A stretch of 64,000 nucleotides of DNA from Gnetum montanum (Eukaryota > Streptophyta > Gnetopsida > Gnetales > Gnetaceae). Below, piece after piece: positions 46,828 through 57,700 of this stretch. The first letter of the stretch is position 1, and each line of letters starts with the position of its first letter. Position numbers and translations under genes: made by a program. The notes under the pieces were generated by a model. That model was not told the origin of the DNA, made no database searches, and saw only the letters and a program-made list of their open reading frames with translations. Where the stretch lies: positions 197,057 through 261,056 of the forward strand of contig MNCI01016379.1 in NCBI GenBank assembly GCA_015680685.1, in the 5' to 3' direction.

Positions 46828-49800
46828 GATGGATTTCTCAAGGAGGAGGAGACTTGGGTTTTGGTTGGGTAGTGGGCTTGTGAGCCTCAGTAGTTGCTTG
46901 TTGTGTGTGCATGTCTGTGTTGGTGACTTTAGGTGATGGGACCATGGGAATTGCTAACAGGGGGTAGGCTTAGGAGGACCTAGTTTAACATGTTTCTCAA
47001 CCATCTTATTAGCCATATGCTTATCATGTTTCCTCAAATGGGAAGGTTGTGATCCATTCCCAACCACTAGACTCTGGGTAGATGGGGGGTTCATACGTTT
47101 TGACACCCTTATGAAAAAAGGTGTTTGGGTCATTGCTAGAATGTGCTACGAGACCCTAACCATGAAAGGTGTCATGGGCATCCAAGGTGGTGCCTTGATG
47201 ATGAAGGGGGCCTGTGGCCTAATTGACATTGAGGCTTCAATGCCATCAGAGGTTAAATGGACCACAAACGGTTCTTGTATTGGTTTTGCATCATCATCAA
47301 CATTGATAGCATTAATGATGTATCCTACACTGCTACATTTAATGGATCCTTATAGACATTCATAGATTAGTTCTCCAGCTAAATAGGATTACTTTCATCA
47401 AGGACCAGCTTGCCTTGATCGATCATGCATTGGATATCATCTTTTAATGCTAGGTAGTAATCTGTGTCATGGTCGTGCAACTTATGGTAGTTGTAGAATC
47501 TGTCCAACCTAAAATTTTTAGGTACCAGAGGTGCATTGGACATAGTTGTAGAGGGGTCTCGAAGGATCTCGCAATACCTCTTGTGGAATTTGCAAGCATC
47601 CTTTGACATTTTCTTGTGTTGAATGCACCCAACTCTAAGCAGTTGATCTACAAGTTTTGATAGCTTAATTGGCAAAGAGGTATATTTTGAGTGATTCTTG
47701 CACTCAAAGTTTATCCTTAGTGGAGCTTGCCCCATGGCCATTGATGATGTGGGTTGGTTGGTTCCCACGTTGTCAGAGCCCAATGTTTTGTTGGTGTTGC
47801 CTAGGGCCTTAGGTGCCTTAGCCATCTGCTTCTTGTTGTTGGGCTTGGCTTCATCAACCATAGCAGCCACAGTGGTTGTCGTGGCTTTCCCCTTTTCCTT
47901 GTCTCTCTTTGCATGTGCATTCTTGTAGGCTATGTAAGCCAAGTCCTTTTTGGTCTTTGCTACATCTTGTATGCTCTTTGTTTGAGTGAAAGCTTGGCTA
48001 AGGGAGCGTAGGGCTAAATAGTATAGCTTTGATTTAATGAAATCATTCAATACACCTTTAAAAATGGCTAGTAAGTGGGTTTTAGCAATGGACTCATGAA
48101 TCTCATTTAGAGAGGTGCTCCATCATTGTATGAATTTTTGTACTGGCTCTAATGCTTTTTGCTTAATGTTCATGAGCTGATCTAGCGTGGCCTTCGGCTT
48201 CAAGTTGTACTTGAAGCAGGTTACAAACTAGCTTAACAACTCTTCTAGAGTTAAAATGGAAGCTTGAGGAAGTGCGTGATACTAATCTAAAGCTTTGCCA
48301 GTCAAAGACATGGAAAAGACATAAATAACTGCATGTGGCCACACTTGCAATAATAAGAAATCGAAATGGAATGTGACTAAGTAGGCATTTGGGTCACCCT
48401 CACCATTGTATTTCATGAATTGGGGAAGTTGCACCCCAAAAGGTAGTGTGAGTGGAGGAAAAATGGGGTTAATAGGATCATCCTGATAGAAGTCCATTAC
48501 ATGGACTATCTCTAAGTTGGCTACTTTAAGCTACCTAACCTCCTCATTGGGGGTTTGGATAAGCTAGAACACTTGGTCCAGACTCGAGGATGTTGTAGAA
48601 GTTTGCATTGGTTGTATTGTTGGTGGGGTCGTCAGAGCGGCTACTGTTGGTGGCATTGTTGGAGTAGCCCATAGCCCTGTAGTTAGTTGTGCCACATGTG
48701 ATGCTTGGTACATTTATAGCTACATGTGTTGTAGCATCTAGGATAATTAAATAGTAGAAAAAGAGGTCACTGCCCACCACACAGTTGAGGTTGGAGCTAT
48801 TACTAGTGGTGGAACTAATATGGCTGGAATGATAGGAATATGACTCATTTGTGGCTGTGATATGGGCATGGTGTGCACATATGGTAGCATTGGTGTCATA
48901 GGCACTAGCTGTAAGGAGTAAACAAACTATGAGAAAATGACAAAGGGAGCAAGGGCAAAAGGTCTTGTGCTTTGTTGCATAGACAGGATTGGGTGGCTAG
49001 TTACTGTTGGCAAAATTTTACGCTGGGGAAGTGTCATGGCTATCTCAAAGGAGGTAGAAGATTGTGATTGGTGTGGAAGGAATACAGAGGTAGACTATGA
49101 GGCTAGGACATAAGGTGGGACGCCAGTGTCAAAATGAGACTCAAATTCCTCCTACCCATCTTATGGGGGTTCATCATAGTTGGACATCGAGTCTTGCTCT
49201 TTTAGCCCATTCATCTAGATATGTTAATCCAAAATCCATTTGAAAGATTCGATAAGTGGTATAACCATGCCAGGGGTAGGAAAGAACTCTCTCTTGTTTC
49301 GATGAATAATTTCGAAACTATGCTTTTCTTCTATTTCCTAGTGGTCCAATGGTAGGCCCGCATGAACCTTTGCACATAAAAAGTTGTATTGTTAATCATC
49401 AAGTACCGTGTGTTCGGGAGACTAGTGTTGTAGTCTAATAGACTGCCATTGTGGCCACACCAGGCTAAGGGGTTGCTCGATGTCTACCACATGTTGCATG
49501 GGATGAGCTACCTCCAAGATCAAGGTGGTAGCTAAGGTGTTAAGAAAGTTCATTTTCACTTAAGTATAGAAGATTTGAGATAAAATGGCTAAGTGTGAAA
49601 ACTGGAAAGAAAACATGCCAAAAATGGCTAAGTCTGGAAACATTTAAAAAATGGTTATCTTTGTTGTTACTCTTGTCATGCTTTAAGGCACTGTTATGCT
49701 CACAGGGTGTCACACTCTATAGAACACTTGGAGCTTGACATAGTAGACAGTTTGGGCTTTTTATCCTATGGGGTTCTAGGGGAACCATCAATTGGGACCA

Positions 49801-49960
49801 ATCTACACCAGCTAGAATGTAGATAACTCTTGCGTTGGCCTATGATCTAGCTACTACCATGGTAGGTCCATAGGGATGTTACATCTATGCTAGCTTGCTA
49901 CTAGTAGCAGGGGTATAGAAAGCATGTGGGACTACCCATGGCACATAAAAGGAATTGGAA

Positions 49961-49979
49961 GGCCCTCCTTCTAGCACCA
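49961..49979 (-). other. Primer-binding site of element B
   Basis: The minus strand reads TGGTGCTAGAAGGAGGGCC starting five bases inside the 5' LTR edge. The complement ends ACCA, as a charged-end tRNA would. It is neither the initiator Met site nor the usual Asp-type gypsy site; the tRNA is not identified. Confidence 0.72.
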
Positions 49980-49984
49980 AAAAC

Positions 49985-51828
49985 TATGGCATCTAAAAAC
50001 ATCAGTGGGTGGAACACTAAGAGGTCATTGGGCATATAGCTTAACCCTGAGTTTGTGGGAGAGCCGTGTTAGAGAAAATGAAAATGGGATGCCGTGAATG
50101 GTCTAGTTGATCAGAAAAGGACTTACATGGTGTAAAAATAACCATTTGCAAAAGTTTAAAAATAGTATTTTGAATTAAGAAAACATACATGTTAGTAGTG
50201 GAAAACATAGGAAATTATCAAATGTTGAAGGAAAATGAAATGAAAGTTCAAGTGAAGAAATACACCACCCCAAGATTGGGGAATGTGACTCTTGAATAAT
50301 CAATGTGTGAAATTGGTATGCAGTGTCAGACAGGTGTAACATGGCAGCGTGGTAGTGTGGTCATAGTCTCTGGGATGTTGTGGACATGGTGCTGGTAGTT
50401 GCAAAAGAGGCTAAACCTATTGGGCTTACAGTTGTCATGCTATGTGGGTGCTAAAAAGACTGGGTCATGGTACTCAGCTAGGTATCATACTTGGGTTCTT
50501 AAGTGCGAAAGTGATAAAGATGCTAAGAGTGCTCTAATGCTTGATGCTTGGAGTAATTTGCCAATCATCAACCAACAACTAAAATGCTGATTATCGAGGT
50601 ATTTATAGGTCTATTGTTGATGTGAGATGTTGACTAGATGCCACGTGGCTTGGGTCCCACGTAGCATGGGTGTGAACAAGTCACGTTAACATGTTACACT
50701 CAAAGTGTTAAGCTCTGAGTGTTACACTCAAAGTATAATGCTCTTTAGGATAGAAATGAGAATTGAGAATTTGCCAAACTATGAACACACCACTTGGAAT
50801 GCATGTGCCAAAGTCTAAGATACTACCATATACCTACAAAAAATGCCAAAACAAATGCAACTTGGAGTCTACACTTTGGGACTACGTCTTACCCCTCTTC
50901 CAAGTAGGGTCAAGTGTAGGGACAATTTTGGGGATTAATAGGGGGTGCAAAAATAAAGAAAAATGCTAATCTTGGTCACTGGAGGGACATCAAAGCTAAA
51001 ATAAAGGTTGATGCTGAGTTTTGGGAGCTTTTGGAGGCATTTAGAGGCATTTCACAAGTTTCATGTTGTCTACATTACACAGTGTGATGAAGCATAGCGT
51101 GAACACTTATAAAATTTTTGCAGATTTTGGCTTGTCATGCTATCTATGCTATGCAGCTTAGTAGAGTGTACCACCAACATTTTGATGAATTTTGCCAAAA
51201 TTTGCAATGTTTCTTCATGCCACACTAACCACATTCTAGTGGTGAAGTAGGATAGGTATCTTTGGTAGTCAAAAAATTGCCAAATGCATCTTCCATGTTT
51301 AGATAGCTTGACAGACTTCTTGTTCAACACTTAGAAAAATTTGGGCCTTGAAACCTGTGTTACACTATCTACGCTATGCAATGTAGTAGAGCATGATAGG
51401 TCCAAAAAATAGAAAGTTTGCCAAACTATTTTGTCTGTCCTGAGCATTTTTAACAACTCCTAGCTTGGTACTTGGGTGGACAAGCAATCGGGACATGTGT
51501 CAAGCTAGACGAGCTAAAGAGCATAGCAAGCTTGATAGCCCAAGAGATAGAAAATTTGCTAAACTATTTGGTCCATCCCAAGTGATCCTTGATTGCTTCT
51601 GGCTTGACATTTGTACAAACTAGCCTTGGAAGCATGTGCTACATTAGCTGTGCTGGGGAGCGTAGTAGGTAGACTTAGAAAAATTTTGCAAATAGAGGAC
51701 TCCCAGTGTGTTACGTTGTCTATGCTACACAATGTGACACTAGACTTAGAGAAAAATTTTGTCCAAGTTTTGACACCACTATAGAATCTGCCATTGAACT
51801 ACAGAAGCCCAAAATTAGTGGTGTTTCA
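49985..51828 (-). repeat. 5' LTR of element B (1844 bp)
   Basis: It matches the 3' LTR over its whole length. The minus-strand start is TGAAACACCACTAA at 51828; the other terminus has decayed from TG to TA (49985-49986). It is followed on the right by the target duplication CAAGG. Confidence 0.93.
50601..50647 (-). promoter_or_regulatory. Core promoter of the element B 5' LTR: TATA box and G-box
   Basis: Minus-strand CTATAAATACC (TATAAAT at 50607-50601) lies about 35 bases downstream of CACGTG (50642-50647, context GCCACGTGGC). The 3' LTR and the LTR of A keep the same pair and spacing. Confidence 0.62.
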
Positions 51829-51833
51829 CAAGG

Positions 51834-52556
51834 TTTTATTCACCTGAACTAAGATGTACTCAACTATGTCCTTTAGATAAATAGTAGATCCATCAATCAA
51901 CATAAATAGTAATATTAGTTGGCTTAATATGATCATAGTCCAAAGATTGATGAATTTAATATGGCATAATGTTCACACTTGCATCGAAGCCCATAAGAGC
52001 ATGATGAAATTTTATATTTTTTTATCATGCAAGCTATTGTTGGATTTCTAGAATCCTTGGCTTTTTAAGTATTCTTGCTTTTAGAATATTGGTAATATTC
52101 TCAACCAAATTTACATGTTTATAGGAATTTTTATCTTTTTCTTCATAGAACATAACTCTAAATATATTATGTATTTTTGAGCATTTTGGCTCTAAACATT
52201 GAAGAATTTATACTTACATCTTTAAATAGATCTTTTAATTACTTATCTTGTAAAATATTATCTTCTTCTAGCCTATGAGAAAATTGTAACAACTAGTATC
52301 TTTGAATGCTTTGATTAGCATCTTTCTCATTATACTTTATACTTGATAATGATTGGATGGTATGTCATGCTTTGGTTATGCTATTCATTAGTTAGATATT
52401 TCTAGTGTTATATATTTTTATACTTATTAGCATTTTAAATTTTTATGCATTACTTTAGTTATGTATCTTTTACTATTATTATTATGCATTATTATTTTCT
52501 AGCTGATGTGCACTAACTTAGTAGATGAGTTTTAGTAGATTTTTATGGAGGCTATG
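51834..52556. other. AT-rich stretch between B and F
   Basis: Probably what remains of element D or older sequence. A phrase at 51890-51925 (ccatcaatcaacataaatag) resembles 30400-30425 left of B. No gene or domain is visible. Confidence 0.35.
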
Positions 52557-54500
52557 TGTAACGTCTCATCCCTTGTTAAGGGTGGAAACATATTTTAAAA
52601 TGTAATTAAATTTTAAATTAAGGGGTACCTCATTATGAGGAGTTACAATTATTCATGTATTCTTTGGAAATGGATTTGACCTATGCCATTTAAGGCTAGG
52701 TTTAGAGGTTGTTTTGGCATGGAGTTATGGAGCCTAGAAAGGCAAGTAATAGGAGCAAGGTGAGGTTGGATAAGAAAGGACTAATCACTCCTTTGGTTGG
52801 ACAACCTAATCATGGTGGTAGTGCTAGATTTCCTCTAAGGTCAAGTGGCATGGGAAGATAACCTAGAGGATGTTATAGTACTCTCTTTTATTTTTTCTTT
52901 TCTATTCTGAGTACCAATTATTCATTTACCAGTTAATTCATTATTTAGTATTTTATGATGTTTCCATTGTATTACTTAAGAATGGGAAGAATTAAGCAAT
53001 GAACAATCGTGTTTTATGACATCTGAGAATGGGATGCTATACTATGGTATAAGTATGATATGGCATGATTTCTTTTTAAATGTTCACGAGCTTGATATTT
53101 TAGTTTATTAATTTAATTTCTTATGGTATGTGTTGTTTCCTTATGTTCAGGTTTGGACATGCTTCTTATATTATAGGAGGTTACATAGGTTACAAAGATT
53201 TTATGATAGGGATATTTTATAGTGTTCTAGTTCTTAGAAACTATCTACTTGTGATATGACGGATTTCTCAAGTGTTTCTCCATAAACACTTAACCCTCCT
53301 CTTAATTGGATACTTTGACATCCAATTTTTAGGATGTGGAAGTGCTATTGGATTGAAGGCTTATGATGGTGCATGAAGCTTTATGGGTTAGTGAGAATTG
53401 GATAGCAAGAGTTTTTCCTAAGTTTTGTGTGTTGTTGAAGATTTGTGCTTTGATTTTGAGGTGAGTAACCTTGGCTCCTTTTTTATTAATTTTGGTTCAT
53501 ATATTTTTATGCATATTCATTATGACTTGGGTACTATTTAATTTATACATATCTATGTAATTTTTTTGGGAAATGGGTTTACCTTGTATGGATAGAATTG
53601 TGTGATTTTTTGTATTAATTTATTCTTTTATTATGCTATAACATTTACACAAATTTTTATTTTGGATTTCTAAGAATTTTATGAGCTTATACTACTAACA
53701 TTTTTGGAGCATAAATATTTCTCATTATTTTAATATTTTAATATCATTATATTTGTCTCATCGTAGTATCTTTTGGGTTTCATCCATTTTGTGAGGCTCC
53801 TAGTCTTTGTAGTCTTGAGCATCCTAATGATTTTCTTAAGGTTTGACTCCTCTTATTGTTTCATTGTCTTCTTGATCACTATTTCCTCATTTGTCATGGT
53901 AATGATGCTTGTTGGGCTTGTTCCTCTTGTTCCTAATGTCTCTTATCAATTGTTACATAATTTCTAGTCTCTTTTTAATCTTTTTCTAAAATATTTATGA
54001 AACTATGAGTCATGGTATTACTACCATCTTTTACCATGTGATGGGAAGCTATCTTGGATTCCATAATCCAAGCACATTCAAGTTTAAATAACCAAGACAA
54101 ATCCACAATTGAAAGAGAAAGAAAGAAATATTTTATTCTTTCTCAAAGAGATGTGTAACAAGCATAAAGGAAGTAATGAACTCACAAGGATAGACAAGTA
54201 ATTTAGTCAAATCCTCACTTTACTTTCAATGCAAGTAGGTCGTTAATGATGATCACTCACTCACTTTTCCTATCTCTAAAGAATGGTTGTATAATAAGTC
54301 TCTTCATTGAGTCTCTTACTCATATGAGCCTCTATCCTATTCTTCATTGTATTTGGACCTTTTATAATTTTTTCAAATATTGTTTTAGCTTCTCCAATCA
54401 TTATGATACTTTAAAAAGTACATCTTTTTATAAAAACTAAATTGTTATATAACTACAAATGACTGCAACTTGCAATGCCCTTGTAGTTCTCAAATTATGA
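52557..54500 (+). repeat. Left part of the 5' LTR of element F
   Basis: Starts TGTAACGTCTC. No coding signal; the 64-residue open stretch at 53773 is hydrophobic by composition and unsupported. Continues after element E at 60310. Confidence 0.5.
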
Positions 54501-54991
54501 TGAGATTGCATCTGTACTTAATTAAACTAGTTAATTTCATAATATATTGGCTTCTATTTCTCATGAACTATTACATTGCTATGACAACATTTTGATCTTA
54601 AAAGACCCATAACTTAGAGACTATGATTAATGACTCTCATCTCCTCTTCTAGCCTAGAAACATAGAAAATCAAGCATTAGTGAACTATGATAGATTACAA
54701 CTTGTAGTTACTTGTAAGTCTTAGCTACAACTTATAGATCCTCACCTAATCTTGAGAAATATATGAAATTTTGAGATTCCATAGACTATGATAAGCTACA
54801 ACTATTAGCTACCCACAAAATCAAATTAGAATTCATTGCAACTTGTAGTAACCTTGTAGTTCTATTTTGGATCACAAAAATTACTTAAATGACTCCAAAA
54901 AAATTGACAAACATAAACATATGTCTCCTAATTGTACTAGAATACATTAAGAATAAAAAATACCTCAAACAATGAGTTGATGCTCTCATCA
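54501..54991 (-). repeat. 3' LTR of element E
   Basis: It aligns with 59786-60309. The border near 54991 (minus-strand TGATGAGAGC) is set by similarity to TGATGGATAAC at 60309 and is approximate. Confidence 0.6.
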
Positions 54992-57700
54992 TCTTCCTTA
55001 GCCTTCAAATGAGACTTGTTTTTAAGTTTACATTTAGAATAGCAATTAGGCCCACAAATACAAATCATTCTCATGAACCCAAACAACATTCTCAATCCCT
55101 TTTACACTCTAGTACACCAAGTACTCATGCATCTTCTTGCTTGTTATGCTTCTAGCTTGTCTTTCTTGTAAGACAATTAGCTTGCTTAATGGCTTAGATG
55201 AATTATGACATTTAATCACACCCTTGAGGATTACAAGACTAGCCTCTAAATTTAATGCAAGAACATTTTCATAATATGGGCTTAAATATAAAACATTAAA
55301 TATACAAGAAATAGTAATATCATTAGGTAAATAAAGCTCATAAGCATTCAAATTGATTTTGGCCCTAATTTTGAATGGGCTAATTCTCCTTCATTTGATA
55401 ATGTAGAAATGCACATTCTTCTACATTTTCTTGCTCAAATATATTCAAACATAGTTATGATTTAAAATTCAATTATCCTCTTTCTATCGTTGGCCTTGGA
55501 AGATACATTATTTTCCATGTTCTCCAAGTGAGATTTGACTTATTGATGTAACTACTTTAGTTTCTTAACAAAATCAAAGCTCAAAGAGAAATAATCATTA
55601 AATTTCTTTAGCTCAGCAACCATTCTTAATGAAAAATTATAATTTTCCATAAAATAACTTTTACCAATGCTAGAGTGAAAAGTATTGTTGTATGAGAACT
55701 TAACATGGTCTAGCATATTGTTCCATGTTTGAGACTAGTCCTCATACAAGCAGCTTAATATCTTCAGTAAATGTCTATTAACCACTTTAGTTTTCCAATT
55801 GGTTTGAGAATGCTAGATAGTGAATAATGATAACTTAGTTTCAAGAAATTTTTAGAGTAATTTCCAAAAGTGACTAGTGAATTTGACATTCTTATCACTT
55901 ACAATATTTTAATAAATGCCATGTAGTTTCACTACATGCTAAAAGAATAAATGAGTAACATGAGAAGCAACACTACTTCTCTTTCATAGAATAAAATGAG
56001 CCATTTTAGTAAATCTATCCATAATAAGAAGCACAACGTGATCAGATCTTATTTTTGGAATGCTACAAATAAAGTCCAATAAAACACTTTTCTAAGGAGT
56101 ATTTGGAATTGGCAAAAATAAGTGACCATCATAAATACCCTTTCAATATTTGAACTTTTGTCAAAGATAACATTCTTTCAGAAATTTAACCATATCTTTA
56201 TACATACCTAGGTAAAAATAATTTCTTATTAATTCTAAAGTATTTGTTTTGTCTATATATCTAGCCATGTCACTATTGTACTTTTCCTCAATAGGCTTGA
56301 CTTTGAGGTCACATTTGGGAATAAAAATTTTGCTATCTCTAAATGAAATATCATTCTTAATATGATATGCCTTCCATTTATCAACCCTTTCTAGTAATGG
56401 ATAATTTAATTATTTCAAAATATTATCAAAATTAGAATCATTAGGATATAACTAAGTAAATGACACAAATCCTTTAATTTCCACACTACAATGAACAATA
56501 TGAATTTAAGAAAAAGCATCAACATAAAAAATTTGACTTGTTACTTAAATGTTTTTTTTTTAAAATGGAATTCTTGCAATTTCTTTACTTTTTTCATATG
56601 CTTAGCACTTAATTTCTTTTGATAATTTAAGAATTGAAGTGCTCTATGATCAATTAACAAAATAATTTTGATTGTAGAAAGTAATGTATCTAATGCTTGA
56701 TGGCTTGAATTGTAGCATATAATTCCTTCTCATATAAACTCTACCTTTTCATAGACTCATTCAATTCTTTAGAAAAGAATATAATTTGTTCATCCTCTTG
56801 AGAAAGAACATCTTCAATAGCAAGTTCACTTAATCCACCTTCACTTCAAATAGCTTAGAGAAGTATGGAATTGCTAAAACCTAGGCACTACAAATCTTAT
56901 CCTTCAATGCTTGAAGAGAATGCTCTTTCACATCATCCCATATGAAAGATAAATTCTTCTTTATACAAGATAGCATATGCCATGAATTGAAACTGAAATT
57001 TTTAATGAATTAGCTATAGAAACAATCTAAACTAAGAAAAGATCTCATCTCTTCTAAATCTCTAGGTGAAGGCCACTCTTTAATTATCTTTATCTTGCTT
57101 GGCTTCATCTTGACTTGATTCTTGGAGGTAACATGATCTAAGTAGATAATTTTCTTTTTCAGAAAATTACATTTCATGATATTAATTACAAATTGAACAT
57201 CATTTAACTTTGAACACATCAATATCAAGTGTTGCATATTATCATCTTCATTAGAGCTATAAATACGAATATCATCAAAGAAAATAATGCAACATTTTCT
57301 AATAAGATCATTTTAGATAACATGCATAAGCCTCATAAGTATTGCTTGAGCATTGGTTAGCTAAAAAGCATACTAACCACTCATATAAATCATTAGGTAC
57401 CTTGAATATAGTTTTCTATTTATTTCTTAATCTAATTCTAATTTGATGATATCCACTTTTTAAGTCAATCTTTGAAAAAATTTCAACATTAGCCAAAACA
57501 TAAAGAATTTCAACCATCCTAGGAATAGAAAATTTATACTTAATAGTTATTCTCTTAATGGATCTGGACTCAATAACCATTCTCATTTCATCTATATCTT
57601 TCTTGGGAATAAGGATAACTAGAATGACACATGAAGAAATGGATTCCTTAATAAACCATTAGAGAGTTGCTTACTTGCCTGTATAACTCTTCTCTTTGAT
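54992..57700 (-). pseudogene. pol: pol of element E: reverse transcriptase to integrase
   Basis: On the minus strand the RT shows DLKSGYHQIRIR (near 57450), FFDD in place of YxDD (near 57275), and the block HLILMCSKLNDVQ, KIIKEWPSPRDLEEMRSFL (57230-57010). The integrase core is readable as IMDRFTKMAHF (near 56010), VKLHGIY and IVSDKNVKFTSHFWKLL (55930-55860), and HSQTNWKTKVVNR (near 55800). The C-terminus reads NAYELYLPNDITISCIFNVL (55350-55290). Motif wording (FFDDI, SHFW, LPND) is that of chromoviruses, though I see no chromodomain. Stops and frameshifts are numerous. Confidence 0.78.

Larger units (their letters stand above)
43544..49553 (-). pseudogene. gag-pro: gag-protease region of element B, split by insertion N
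   Basis: Translation starts MNFLNTLATT at 49553 and ends at a TGA near 43544. The capsid-like core lies at 48500-47650 (PPLTLPFGVQLPQFMKYNGE, FKYNLKPKATLDQL) and a zinc-finger-like region at 47510-47450, where two Cys of the A copy are Tyr (FYNYH, TDYY). The linker is interrupted by N (44335-46827) and resumes with KNTTFSLYDLIM (44200). The protease has NDGATTN (near 43950) and FNLILGRSWLAQLRA. Stops include TAG at 48228 and one after ALD near 48285, the latter shared with A. Bases 49554-49960 are the untranslated leader. It would make the particle protein and protease of the element; this copy is not functional. Confidence 0.85.
30485..51828 (-). mobile_element. Element B: complete 21.3 kb Tat/Ogre-like Ty3/gypsy retrotransposon
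   Basis: LTRs lie at 51828-49985 (5') and 32342-30485 (3'), with a perfect target duplication CAAGG at 30480-30484 and 51829-51833. A primer-binding site follows the 5' LTR and a polypurine tract precedes the 3' LTR. The minus-strand order is gag, protease, minisatellite, an opposite-strand accessory gene, then reverse transcriptase, RNase H, a second (archaeal-type) RNase H, integrase, another minisatellite, LTR. The duplicated RNase H and the protease type place it in the Tat/Ogre group. A 2.49 kb insertion (N) interrupts the linker between the gag zinc-finger region and protease; without it the element is about 18.8 kb. The two LTRs have clearly diverged, mostly by transitions, so the insertion is old. 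Confidence 0.93.
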
